This document shows, piece by piece, positions 20,878 to 33,642 of a stretch of 64,000 bases of DNA; position 1 is the first letter of the stretch, and the number at the start of each line of letters is the position of its first letter. The translations under genes and the position numbers were made by a program. Origin of the DNA: Erythroxylum novogranatense (lineage: Eukaryota; Streptophyta; Magnoliopsida; Malpighiales; Erythroxylaceae); NCBI GenBank assembly GCA_029891385.1, contig CM057228.1:18624309-18688308 (forward strand), given 5' to 3'. Under the pieces are notes generated by a model. The model saw nothing but the letters and a program-made list of their open reading frames with translations. It searched no databases and was not told where the DNA came from.

Positions 20878-21864
20878 AAACTTACTTGAGAAGCATCAAA
20901 GTAGCTCCTACCTAAATTTCTTCTTTTTCATCTTCTCATTCCATTTCACAGTGACTTAAAGAACCTTGAAGTAAAGAATTCAAATCTCTCTTAAATCTCC
21001 CAACTAATTGCATTTTAGACACCATAAAACAAGGTAGTTGGTGTACTGATTTATCGACCAAACAATTTATTGGGTTAGTGTATATGCAAAGGTAAGTGTA
21101 TGTCTATAGTTTGTGATTTGTGTATGAGAAATTATTTACTCTTTAGTTTAAATGCAGGGAAGAGAAAAAGTCCAAAGGTACGAGGAGGTGTTAATGACGG
21201 AGAATAATAGTGAACAACTAGTCTTGAGGCGTGAGGAGATGTCAATAATAGATAAAAATAAAAGATGTCTTGAGGTATGAAGAGACATCCACGTCGATGA
21301 CAAAAGAAGATAAAGTGGAACATTAAAAATAAGATTTTGATAATACACCTTACTTTAATCACAATACTCCAAACAGAAAAACAATTATATAAAAATAACT
21401 GAAAACAGTTATATAAAAATATTCAAGTTGAACTTGGAATTAAGAGGCCAGCCCAAGATCCAACTCAAAAGACCCAAATGACCCAATTGTCTGACTCGTT
21501 ATTTTGGATAGCCCACTCAAACTTAGGCCTAAGCTTAGGTTGCATAGTATAAGCTCATCGAAATTTTGAGTCAGCTCGGGCCACATTTTCAAAATCGATC
21601 TCACCCACTACCATGCTTGGTTACAGAGGATGATGTGATTTAACATAACACAGAACAATATCTGATCAATATATGTCCTCACTTCTTTCTCCTTGAATTA
21701 ACATCAAGGGGCCTCAATTTCAATTAATTGAGAAGGGAGAATATAAGCTAAATCTTGTTGATGAAATGCTATGTACTTGGAATGGGTTGTTTCATTTCAT
21801 AATAACTTGCCAAAAGTGGGAACTTGATGGTGGAAGATTACCAATGAATGCGCACAAATAAGAG
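20878..21864. other. Unassigned DNA left of the nested gypsy cluster
   Basis: Non-coding by inspection. A short repeat (AACTGAAAACAGTTATATAAAAAT-like) lies near 21375-21420. A patch rich in GGCCC/GGCCTAAGC words lies at 21440-21600. The last five bases, AAGAG (21860-21864), match the bases immediately right of the chromovirus at 47646-47650. Confidence 0.4.
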
Positions 21865-23902
21865 TGTCCCGTTAAGCTTTTCGCTCTAAAACTGTCCCGT
21901 TAAGGGCTCATTAATCAATGAACGCGTCTTAGGGGTAGGAGAGCCCTCTGGGTATGCACTACTTCCCACGCATCTTAGAGATAGGAGAGCCCTCTAAGTA
22001 TGCACTAACTCATCAATCGTTGAGCTTTTCGCTCTGAAACTGTCCCGTCAATGGCTCATTAATTAGTGAACACGTCTTAGGGGTAGCCCTCTGGGTATGC
22101 ACTACATCCTACGCGTCTTAGGGATAGGAGAGCCCTCTGGGTATGCACTATTCCCTTTCGAGCTCGAGGCTCTTTTTCAGTAGTCGAGCTTGTAGCTCTG
22201 ATCAGTATATCATAGTCATTTCTAATCTATTCCAGATTTTCACATCACAAACACAATTACACTTTCACATTCGCATAACGTTTCTGTACATTACCACTTC
22301 AATACTCCGGACCTTCTATCCAGAGTTCACATTCAATATTATCTCATTATTCTACTTCAGAGAATTTAAATTGTTAAATTATAACATTTAATGCTCTGAG
22401 AACCGTTTAGGTCACTCACCTGGCTTCCGCGCTAACGCCTGGAAGTCTCAGTAATGTCTGAGGTTGACTTTCCAAATGTCCCAATCACAATTCAAACACC
22501 CTAAGTTTACACATTGTCCTTTCGAAAAAATGCTCAAGTAGTAATTTACAAATATAAACACATCATGCACTTTAGTGACATCCCCGGCACTATCCCAATA
22601 TTTCACCCTCAAGGTCTTCCTTAATAATCATAGTTCAATTGATACTCACATCAGTCAATTTGTTTCATAAATCCCAAAGTTATTCTCCAATATATAACCA
22701 TATCTTTCACTAAACCACTATTCCAGATTTCAAGCCTTTACAGACTGATTTAACATTTCCCCTCTTCATAAAGCATGAAGACCTTTGTTTCTAGCTCGTA
22801 ACATATCAGAAATTATCTCTTTTGCCAATCTGTACAAAAGTTGCAGTTTAAAAATCAAAACATATTCATTCGGGAAAAAGGGGTCCTCGCTTGCGGCGAA
22901 CAAAAGCGCACCCTCGTCGCGACGTGCGCGCTCGCCCTCGTCGCGACGTGCGCAAATTCGTTCGCCGCGACGTGCTCATGAGCACATCATGACGTGCGAT
23001 CCTGTTCTCGACTCCCGAATCCGATTTTTAACTATTTCAATCCAATTTTTCCAATCTATTCGACACACAACTCATCTATATTTCAAATTAACACTCATAC
23101 TTCATTTTCCAACTCAAATCCAACCCATATCATTTGCAAATCATTAGAAATATATATCTCATGTTCGGAAACCCCAAACCAACATATACATAACCCAATC
23201 TTTACCCATATCACTCAAAACATAAATCAATCAACAAATCAAGAGGAAGGATACTTAAACTTACTTGATTTAGCTTTCAGAAACCTTAAACTCTTCATGG
23301 ATTTGCCAAAACCCTTTCTTCTTCTCTTTTTCTTCTTCTTCGACGGTTCCTCTTCCTCCTTTTTCCTTTTTCAAACCCAATTCCCCTTTTGTTTATACCA
23401 TTTTAATTTATGAAATGTCCAATTTTCCCTCTTCATTTAACCTTAAGCCTTGTTCTCTTACCCAAATTGCCCTTATCCAAATTCTTATAACTTTACTACT
23501 TCAATTTAGAAATTCATATTCTTAGTGACTGAATTGAGATTCAATTCTTTTAGAATCATTCGCTTTCATGCCTATCACTTTCTAATTAAGTCAATTTATT
23601 TGCTTTGACTTTCATAACCTTTCCAATTTCAATTACTCATGCTAACCAAAAATTTCTAAATCATGTCTTTAATTGAGTATCAGTTGTACAGTTATTGTAC
23701 CGGAAATCTCATCGGTACCCACTTTGCAATCTAATGTTGCATACACATAAATCACTCCAATTCAATCAACACACACAATTCACATTTTCACAAAGACACA
23801 AAGCCGGGAATTTTCACGAGTGCATGCACAATCTTGTCTACCAAAACACAACCCAATCCAAATTTACTATTTTATCCTTCCCATAGGTGATGGGATGTTA
23901 CA
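21865..23902 (-). mobile_element. Left LTR (3' LTR), 5'-truncated in plus reading, of giant-LTR element 2
   Basis: It matches 40492-42502 throughout and ends at the same GGTGATGGGATGTTACA. The first ~1.1 kb present in the right LTR (39391-40491) is missing. It begins inside the 148-bp tandem array: the ...AACGCGTCTTAGG... words start at 21921 and 22069. A polypurine tract follows at 23903, which sets minus-strand orientation. A sampled 90-bp segment differs at about 4 sites from the right LTR. A GC-rich patch with repeated CTCGTCGCGACGTGCG words lies at about 22905-23000. Open frames here are shared by both LTRs and look non-coding. Confidence 0.85.
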
Positions 23903-25770
23903 ATTCTCCCCTCCTAAATAAAAATTTCATCCTTGAAATTCATTTTGACACTGAATAAGGTAGGGGTACTATTATCTCATACATCCCTATTTTTCGTATA
24001 ACATCATTTTTATTCAATATTTCCTCTATAATGTCATCATTGATGTTATCCCTTGACCCTTCCATTCTTTATTTAGAAATCATATTTCTTTCATATGCCT
24101 TTGATGAGTTTTGCAGAAAATTCAATTCATTACTCCAATTACAACTTCTCACATAAATCGGATTGAAACAATCCTAGCCATAGATTCACTTATAAAGCCA
24201 TTAGTAAGATTCACAATCATTCTTATCGTTGTGAACGAGTGCCTTTCACATACAAAACTACTGGCCCGTAGACTTAATCAAATCAGAATACTGGCCCGTA
24301 GGCTCAGTCAAATCAGAATACTAGCCCGTAGGCTCAGTCAAATCGAATCTTCGCCCGTAGGCTCACCAAATCGTAATACTAACCCAGAGGCCCGGTCAAA
24401 TCGAATATCGCCCGTAGGCCCAATCATATCGAGAATCTTGGCTGTAGGCGGTCAAATCAGAATATTATCACGGAGCATAGCTCTACGTAGAAGCGCTAGA
24501 AAATAGGTGACTTAATCACAACTCCTTCATATTTCATGCATTCTTGGGATGGAATGCATCACTTACATAGCCTGAACTTATACGAACATATTCACTTAAG
24601 TACACATTCTTAGCTACCAATTGCTCTTTTGAGGTCCCCTTACTAGACCTCTCTTTTTATCTGATATATTTATATGTCGATGTCATCAACATCCTCTAAA
24701 TTCACAGTTTGGGTTTTTTCCCCTTTTCCTTTATTCTACTAAACTCGTCACTATACCCTCTTTATTGCATTCGATCGAGTAACCCAGTATCCATAATTAT
24801 GGTACTTTACTATACAGTGTTCTATCCGATACTATTTATTGGAACATAGGTTCCTCAACCCCATCCTTTCAATCTTTCCAATTTCTAGTCAAACCTCAAT
24901 CTCTACAAATCTATCTAGTCACTGTATGACTCAAGTAATTTTGTCCACATCATGATTCTACACTCTCAATCCAATTACTGTTGCAGAGTTTCCAAATCAT
25001 GGGTCTAAATTTAACTCAGGCAGTAATTCATCTTTAACAACACCAAAATCATGTTATACATTTCAACTAAATTCCTCATAATCATAAATTCATCTTCACT
25101 AAGAATATAGTCCCTTATTGATATCCTTATGCTTAGGTCCCATTAACTTTTAAGAAAAATATCAAATCATAGCAAAATCAACACTAATAGGTAGAACCTC
25201 TTATTTTGCTCAAGAAATTCCTTGAATAACAAATTTCTCTGACACAGGTTACCCTCAATTTCTAGTTAAACTTCCAATTTCTCAACAGATTTCCCAATTC
25301 TTTCAAATTCCTACAGATTCCTCATCGACTCATACAAATGTCTGTTCATTCATATCTGTTGCTCCACATATTTCAATCGGTCTAAAATCATAACTTCTTG
25401 TGTTGGAACCCCTTAACATTAAGGAAGATTTGTGGTTCCCAAACACTCATTTACACCTTAAGATGCAGACCAAAATTCTTCTCACATAAACAAAAGTGTT
25501 TCCTTGAAATACCCGAATCCCCTCATACACTTAGATGTTTCACATCGTCAACTCCAATTTCTTCATTACAGCAGTTAGTTCTCGCCTGAATCAAACCCGA
25601 TTGTATGACCTTTAGACAATGATAGAATTTCCAGATTCTATGGTTGAATTGCGAGAAGAGCTTATGATCTCAGCTATTAGTCATGGAAAGCCTACCCTTA
25701 TAGCTCAAAAACCACGCTGACAAACCTCGGTATCATCACCCATCTATTTTCCATATGTACTTATAGGTCC
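23903..25770 (-). mobile_element. Internal region of element 2, left part
   Basis: The minus strand 23923-23903 reads TTTAGGAGGGGAGAAT, the polypurine tract next to the 3' LTR. A short tandem array lies at 24259-24470. The rest, up to the insertion of element 3, has no gag-pol frame. With 37777-39390 the reconstructed internal length is only about 3.5 kb, again LARD-like. Confidence 0.7.
24259..24470. repeat. Degenerate ~29-bp tandem repeat, about 7 copies
   Basis: The unit is like CTGGCCCGTAGGCTCAGTCA followed by AATCAGAATA. The first three copies are nearly identical; later ones drift in length and in the CCCGTAGGC core. It lies close to the polypurine tract of element 2. Confidence 0.85.
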
Positions 25771-25775
25771 CTTTT
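25771..25775. repeat. Left TSD of element 3 (CTTTT)
   Basis: It is identical to 37772-37776. Confidence 0.85.
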
Positions 25776-28700
25776 TGTAACACCCCACACCCGTAAGACC
25801 CGAACCCGATATCGTTGGTGATATCCGATTCCGTGTCCCACGAGAGTAGCGTACTACATCAGTCGATTTAAAATTTAGTATACATTTTTTTTTTAGCCAT
25901 TAACTCCACGTTCACACGGCAAACACAGTAAGTAAATAAAACCCGTGTTCAATATAACCAGTTTCAGTTATTACAGTCATCCAAAAATAATTTACAATCA
26001 GTCAATGCAGTAAAACATCAAAACCACAATGGGCTCAGTAAAAATACAAAGCCTTGTTATACAGTGATTACGGAACACAATTTACTAAGACACTAATGCA
26101 GACGCGAACTGATCCCGACCAGTACCCTTGCTTGCCTATAGTAGACATACTCCCAGATCAACGGGGTATTCTTCAGACTGAAAAATAGATGCAAATTTTG
26201 GGTGAGTTTTATGAACTCGGTGAGAAACCATCATCGATGGTTCACTCAAATCATGCATTACGCCCATGGCGTAAAGACGATCAAGAATAATCAATTACCG
26301 ATGGCGATCAATGACAATTTACAGTAATATGAAACCATTCACGATAATTCATACCATTATGAAAGCAGATATGTCACGAGTATCAATATTTGTGCAAATG
26401 CAATGCATATGTGACTCTTTCCGATTATTCAAGATTGTGCCCAAGTGCTCGATCGATTGTTCGGTGGGGACGCTGTGATTTCTCCCCTCGGGCTCGAGGC
26501 CCGGTCAAGACAAAGATGAGAGCTCAAGCTCTTATCGTAATAATAGCAACTTGGGGCACGCCCATTATCCGATCATGCAATTATGCATGCGATGCGAGAT
26601 TCGATGAATGTACGGTGTTTGGCTATAAAGCCCAAGTGTAGCGAAGAAGTCAATGATATGGCTATAAAGCCCAAGATAGAAAGTGTTCAAGATGATGGCT
26701 ATAAAGCCCATCATCATTATCGGTATCATTCAAGACAAGTAAAATCATACAAAACAATCCCATACACGCGCAAGAGTCACGCAGTGATCATTCAATTCAC
26801 TTTTGCACGTAATTCACGTTGAGCATGTAAACAACCGAAATTTGAGAAACCAACTAGGTTACTCACCTATTACTTCCGAGCTAATGCCGGAAGTCTCGTG
26901 ACGTCGGTCAATCGACGCCCAATTGGGCCTCTATATGAATCAGAAAAAGCACGAGTCACTAAATATGAAATTTGTGCTCATGTTGATGAGATATGCATGT
27001 TCATGAATTTCCCGGCCCTAATCCCTTTTTTTTCCATTATAAAAATTCTATCAAAAATTAGAAATTCATTGGCGCTAACGGTGTGCAATTCGGACCTCTA
27101 TAGGTCCCCAATTAAATAAAACAGTGATTACCGAACAATTATGCGGGGCCACGTCAATTTCCCGTCCAAAAATTCCCAAATTCTCACAAAATGAAAGTAA
27201 ATATTATACGAATCCGATGCCTCAAGAATCAGGTCAATCGGACGTCGGACGGGAAAGAAATTGACAAAAGAACAATCGGATCAATTAATACCAAATAAAA
27301 TTCAAGAATAAATAAAAAGTATACCCACGCTTTTGCCATGGGCGAGACGTCCTGAGGCGGATACACCTCGCTTCGTCGCGAGGGCGAGGCGTCGCCTCGC
27401 GACCAGCCCTTAATCTCGCCTCGCGAGGCGAGATGTCGTCATGAGACGGCAAGTTTGTCTCGCCTCTGCCTTTCCCTTTCTTTCCAGATTTAAATCCCAA
27501 TTTCCAATTATGCTAACTTTTAACACACAAATCAGAAAAAATACCCACTATACCTCATTGGAAAGCTTATGAAAAGCTCTACAATTCTCAAGAAGACCAT
27601 AAAAATCAATTCCAACCCTAAGGGTGTCAAATAACCCATCAAACCTTCTGCCTACTCAATTTCCATCAACACAGGGCAGTACAATTACAATTTCATAACT
27701 CACTGATTCTTCAGTAATAAATTACCAAAAAAATATGGTAAATAAGTTCACAATGTCCTCTACAACTTTCATGAACAATCCAAAATCAAATTCTATTTCT
27801 AAACCAGTCAATTAATTCATTCAATGTCACTGTCCCTGAAATCCTTCAATATGAGCAGTAACCTTACAACAAGCATAACTCCCTATATACACGTCAGTAA
27901 ATTTATAACTTTATATCCCTGAAAAGATAACATCTCAAGCTTCAATTTTCATGAAGCACTCAACATCCAATTCGATCTCTAACAATTTCAAAACAGTTAT
28001 GGAAGTTTCTGTTATGATCAGTCACTCATAACCTAATGTAGGGTCAGTTTTTGAAAAATCATAAATCCCAATTATGACTTCTAAAAATTACAAACCATAT
28101 GTCATTTTCAAGGTAATCTTTTCCTATACAACTTTTCAGAAGCTCACTCACACCAGTTCAGTCCACTTAAAATGTTAAAATTGCCTCTAATCAGTAAACT
28201 CACAAAATCACACTTAAGCTAGGTTTCATCCAAACTGTTCAAAACCAGTCATTAGTAATCAATTCATATCTCCCAATACACAATTCTAAAAATAGCAAGA
28301 TCAGTATAAATGGAAAGATAATCAAATATCCTACAACTTCCATGAAGACCATTCTCCCTAATTCCATCTCAATTAATTCATAAAAATCATCAAAACTCAG
28401 ATGTCATGGTTGCGGTTACTGTTCACAGGCAATGGAACAGTAACTTTCCATGCAAAATTTCACCCTTCTATCATTGAAATTCAACAACACCTATTTCACA
28501 CTAAATTGAAGCCAACATCCCAAAGTTTCAGTGGCCACTAACCTTACCTCATTTTCATTTCTACACATTAAATTATGAATAAAACAGTAACATCAATTAT
28601 AATTCCAACTTTCCAGATTTCAGGTTAACCTTAGTTCAACCACTTCCAATACCTTTTTCACATCACTAGACATCAAAATAAATACAAATTAAATTTTAAT

Positions 28701-29920
28701 ACAGTCATACATATATTAGGGCTAACACTGAAAAATTTACAGCATTAACTTCCTCAATTCAAGGACTCAAATAATTATCCCTATTCAATTCAAAATCAAA
28801 CCATATCATTAACTTCAATGCATCTTCATCTAGCCTCATCCCTTTTCTTCAAATCATAATAATCATCACTTTAATGCCTACCTAAACCTAATACATGCTT
28901 TAAACCCTTTATTAACTACCCCATACTATCATGGCATTTAGTTCATATGAAAGACATCATTTAAAGATCAAAACTTTAATGAATACATACCTAAGACAAA
29001 ACCTCCTTCAAAGCTTCAACTTCTAACTTTTACCTTCTACTTCTACACCCACCAAAGTACCAACTTCCTTCCTTCTCAAGTATGCACAAAGCTCATCTTC
29101 TAGCTTTGATGGAATAAGAAATGGTATCTTGAAGTTGTAAAGAAAGATGAGAAAATTTTCAATGTATATGCAAAGGAGAAGTGTGTTTTCGGGTGGAGAG
29201 TAACCAAAGCACAAAATTCCTTCTTCCTTTCCTTTAAACACTTACATAACCGAGAGAAAGTGATGAGGAAGCATTTAATGTTACACTTTTAAATGTCAAA
29301 TTTTAATTGGTACACAATTCATAGAAAAGTCAAAATATGTTTGTTTAATCCAGGTCAAAATGTTACTCCATTTAACTCTAATGACCCTACTTTCAGTCCC
29401 AAAATAAAATACCCAATATTACAGTACCAGTGGGTAGCGATTTTTGCTACCGAGAATCGATCGGTTCGCCAATTGGCGATTTATCCGGTCCGAGAATTTC
29501 CAATTATTTTTCCGAGAATTAATGAAATTTCTAAAATTATAAAACAGTAATAATGCACTCCAAATAATTTTTCAATCACAAAATCACCTTTTCTACCCCA
29601 AAACATGTTTAGGCTGCCATCGCGATTTTGCGGTCCGGAATTTTCTCCGAAAAAATCCAGAAAATTCCTAAAATCCCTAAAATGTAAAACCATTTATGGT
29701 GCAGTCCAAACAATTTTCCAAACTCAATTATCCCATGAATTCCAATAAAATTGCTTTAGGCCCAATTACCGGAATGTCATGAATGCATTTACCGTAATTC
29801 CATATACACAATTGATACTGTATCGATCCTATTATGCATGAACAAGACTAAATATTCCCTATTAGTCTCATCCTATGCCAATTTTACTATTTTACCCTTC
29901 CGGGAGGGGTGGATGTTACA
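25776..29920 (-). mobile_element. Left LTR (3' LTR) of giant-LTR element 3, 4.15 kb
   Basis: It runs from TGTAACACCCCACACCC to GGGGTGGATGTTACA and pairs with 33643-37771. Internal features present in both LTRs: a GATATCGTTGGTGATATC inverted repeat near the start, an ACCATCATCGATGGT hairpin (26227-26241), three GGCTATAAAGCCCA motifs (26621, 26660, 26697), a CG-rich block with a perfect palindrome (27413-27434), four degenerate ~185-bp modules (about 27696-28340) and a GTTACTGTTC/GAACAGTAAC hairpin (28415-28444). The polypurine tract at 29921 sets minus orientation. I found no protein-coding gene inside. Confidence 0.9.
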
Positions 29921-32612
29921 ATTCTCCCTCCTTATAAGAATTTCGTCCTCTAAATTCTCGGTCAACTGCTCACTATGACAAGAATCATATGAGTCTATAT
30001 ATCCTATACACTTTTCCACTTAATGATTCACTTTTGAGTGATCACAAGAACCACTCAAATCCAGTGGTTCAGCTTACTATGGCTAACTCATTAACACTTA
30101 GACAAGAAACTGATTTGACAAAACTATCACCATGGCATCTCATTTTCTTAGCTATCTCACTTGCCATTTCTAGAATAGTCACTACCTTTGGTTCCGATAT
30201 ATTACTCGATTCAAGATTTTCAAATCTATTCACCGATCACATTTTATCCTTCTAATACCTTTTTCCCACAAAGGCCATATAGTCCAATTCAGATTCCATC
30301 GAGGACATCTCCATGTCTTTGGTACCTCCCTTAATCACGCGGGGACGATTTACATTCCTCGGTACCAATACAAGAATATTTAATTCCACTTCACTATAAT
30401 CAAGAATAATGTACCTAATGCGGTCATTTTTATATGCCATTCACTTTATATTTAAATTGATTCTCGTAAGACAATTTCATTGTTCTATAGTGTTCACACA
30501 CTTTATTCGGGTATACATTTTACGCTGTCTCATTTATCCGATCCGGTTCCACTTTAGCTAACCATGCAGTCTTCCTCAGCCACTTTCCTTTGTTTCACAC
30601 ATTTTAGTCTCAAATTCATTATGGTCTTTGACTCCCAAGAGTAATCGCATGGTGTAGCGAGATATTCCTCCAAAGAATCGTAACTCTATATTACGATCAT
30701 AATCAAACCTTTTTCCTGTTGGACATTCAACCTATAAACACTTGAGCCAATAATCACTTTATTTTATACCTACAATTACTCAATTTCACTTTTCAAATAC
30801 TAGAATGTCTAACTTTGACTGTTCACTTTCTTGTTCTAATACCTTTTATCTGCACACTTACTTCTTCTTTGAATTTTTTCACTGTTGTTGTTTGTTTTTT
30901 TTCCAATTCCATTCGTACATTCAACTCATCATAAAATTTATCACTTTACTTTCTGCACTCTTAACCATTCTTATCACTAGATTTACAACTTCAATTTTCC
31001 AGAAACACTTCACAATTACCCATAATCTGCTTGACACTCATTGAAAATCCCAATATCTGTAATTAACTGCTCATTGCAGATTATCTGCTCACCAGCTTGA
31101 GTTTAGTAAGCGTAATTGTTCGCTCATTACAAAGATTGTCGATTTACACGGTCTCTTTCCTCAAATTAACACAAGATATCCTTATAGGAATCTACGGTCT
31201 CCATGACTTTCACTCATGAGCATGACACCAATACCATTTATCAACGCGGTTCAATTTATTTCATACCCGCTCAACATATTGTCTCATTCAACATGCACCG
31301 CCCACTCTTCCAAAGGTATGTTTATCATCGATGATCGATTCCTCAATTCATCCTATCGCTCTTTTTACTTTTCACTGCTCAACACTTCCAAACACATTCA
31401 TCTCTAATCACGATTACTACCATTTGCTTACCTCGCATAAATCCCTTTATTAGGGTCCTATTGACTTTACCATACATCTTTTACCCTTTTCATTGAGTCC
31501 ACAATCGCAGTATCTCGCAATTTCTTTATGAAGGTGTCACTACATCACCTCATTGTTAGTTTCCCTTTTGAACCTCTTGTCTACATTCATTTACTCTTTT
31601 CATTTTCTCTTCTCATTTGTTTTCATATCATTCCTATCAACATATGTTAATACCTTGTCATCTATATTTAAACCTCCAAAATTTTCCATTTTCTTTTAGC
31701 ATCTCTCTTTTCAGTTTGGGACTCTTTTATTCATCGTTTCAAATCTGGATTCCTTAACAGTTTTGCATCATAAATGGAGATCGATTCACTTCACATTGCA
31801 ATAGGATTACCTCCAATTAAAATTTCACTTATGTTGGATACTTTACATTTACGTACACAAGGTGTGTATAACCTCAACAATATGAGTTATGTCCCAATTT
31901 CACCTTTAATTTTGTCCATACTTCTATCCATTTGACCATTCGTCTTGATACCATCTTTATACGGTTCACGAAAGTCTCATCAACCAATTATTATCCCTAA
32001 TTGCTTTTTAATCCTTCTTCACTATAATGCATAATCTCAATTAGAACAATTTTATGCCATAATTTAAATATCAGAACATTCCTTTCACGAAGGTTCCTTA
32101 TGACAGTCACTTAAACACTTTCTTTCACACTTATTCTGTAATCTATACCACAACATTTTATCCGGAAACCAATTTGTAACCCATACAATTCAGATTTCCT
32201 TAAGACTCCTTTCCGTTTATATCCATCCTCAATTAAATGATCGATACCGTAATCACTTTTCGCCCACTCATACAGGCACACTCAATCCATTTTTTGTCTT
32301 ACTTTAACCCATTAAGAACTTCACACTTAAAATCACTCTAAACATTTACCGCTCATTTCCTCTATGGTTTCCATATGTCTGTAACATAGATTTCATTAGT
32401 CACAATCAACATTACTGTCCAATAGATATCCCTAACAGTAAATCGACTTAAATGCGACAACTCTTTTCATACAACACTATTGTAGTTTCATTCTTTTCAA
32501 GGTCTTTATTTCATTCTCCCCTTATCATTAAACTGTATGACTCATTCCCATATCCGTTATGTGCAACTTGACCTTGTAAGGTCATATCAATTTGGCTTAT
32601 CAGCTTATGATC

Positions 32613-32636
32613 ATTATTATTATTATTATTATTATT
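32613..32636. repeat. (ATT)n microsatellite
   Basis: Eight uninterrupted ATT units. Confidence 0.95.
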
Positions 32637-33623
32637 TTGCTACTTATCTTCTATTTTCCTCAAACAGTCTATGATCGGGTGTTCACAGTGCCCAATACCT
32701 GACAAAATCGTTGATACCACTCCATTTTATCTCTATCTATATGCCTATCCATTTACCATTTTTATGTCCATATACACCTACTTTAGAATTTCCCGATACA
32801 CCATCAGTAGAAATCATCTGTCTGTCTTTTTTTCCTTTATGATTTTATCATACGAATTTCCAAACTCGTAACACGATAATCACATAACCATTTCAATCTC
32901 AAACTTATGCGGTCCAGATCATAACCATTTCACGATTTCATTTCAGTCTATCTGTACACTTTTACCTCACTCTAATAGGCACTGGGCATCTTACTTTTTC
33001 GATTCTTTCAGTTCTCGATAGATCGTTACAGTACTCTATTAAGCTTCTTACCATCTCGCTATTATCCTCTGCTTATAATATCTATTAATCTCTAACTCGA
33101 ATATTGTGAATCAAAATATGCCCGATTGGACCATCTACATTTTCTCGGCCCAATATTTCCCATTTCATGACATATACAATCAGAACTGTAATTATCTAAC
33201 CATCCCGGCTTTTAATTTCACTTAGATCTACTATAACCAATATGCTTCCCATATCTCTAATGGACCTCTCCAAGTTCTCAACATCTTCATTTTACGTCAC
33301 CATAATATTGTCAATTTAATTCGAAATTCTTAATTAGTCTAGGCCAACACACCATTCTGCTATCACATATGAGGGTTTCTAACCCAAGACAATATCAACC
33401 TTCTTATCCATTTTTCCTTTATCCTTTCCTAATTGATTATCCCTTTAGGATTTACACTCTAATCTAGTCTCACTCTTCTCTCACTTAGTCACTTGACACT
33501 TATGCACCGTAGGATTTATCCTCGTCGACTCGACTAGGGATCGATTACCACGATCCGCAACGACGCCGACTCAAATGCATGCAACCTATGTTCCAAATCG
33601 TGCCAGATACATTTCAGATTCAT

Positions 33624-33636
33624 GGGCTCGATACCA
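33624..33636 (-). other. Primer-binding site of element 3, one base short
   Basis: The minus strand reads TGGTATCGAGCCC; elements 1 and 2 have TGGTATCAGAGCCC at this position. It lies 6 nt from the LTR boundary. Confidence 0.65.
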
Positions 33637-33642
33637 CCTAAA

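Larger units (their letters stand above)
29921..33642 (-). mobile_element. Internal region of element 3 (non-coding)
   Basis: The minus strand 29942-29921 reads TTCTTATAAGGAGGGAGAAT, the polypurine tract, preceded by a GAATTTAGAGGACGAAATTC gypsy polyprotein-end signature. At the other end the minus strand 33636-33624 reads TGGTATCGAGCCC, a tRNA-Met site that has lost one base. The 3.7 kb between are T/C-rich on the plus strand with no frame above about 90 codons and no gag, protease, RT or integrase motif. An (ATT)n run lies at 32613-32636. Confidence 0.8.

Noticed and set aside
22868..23000. Repeated CTCGTCGCGACGTGCG words considered as a CRISPR-like or origin-like array
   Set aside because: The units are degenerate, lack regular spacers, and lie inside a plant LTR with a copy in the partner LTR.
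22143..23413. Plus-strand frames of 80-140 codons repeated at 40770-41980
   Set aside because: They are preserved only because both lie in the two LTRs of element 2. They contain polypyrimidine-derived Phe/Leu/Ser runs and no protein family motif.
26390..27500. Frames in the CG-rich part of element 3 LTR (Arg-rich translations)
   Set aside because: Palindromic CG repeats give Arg/Ala-rich frames on both strands. The frames differ between the two LTRs through indels.
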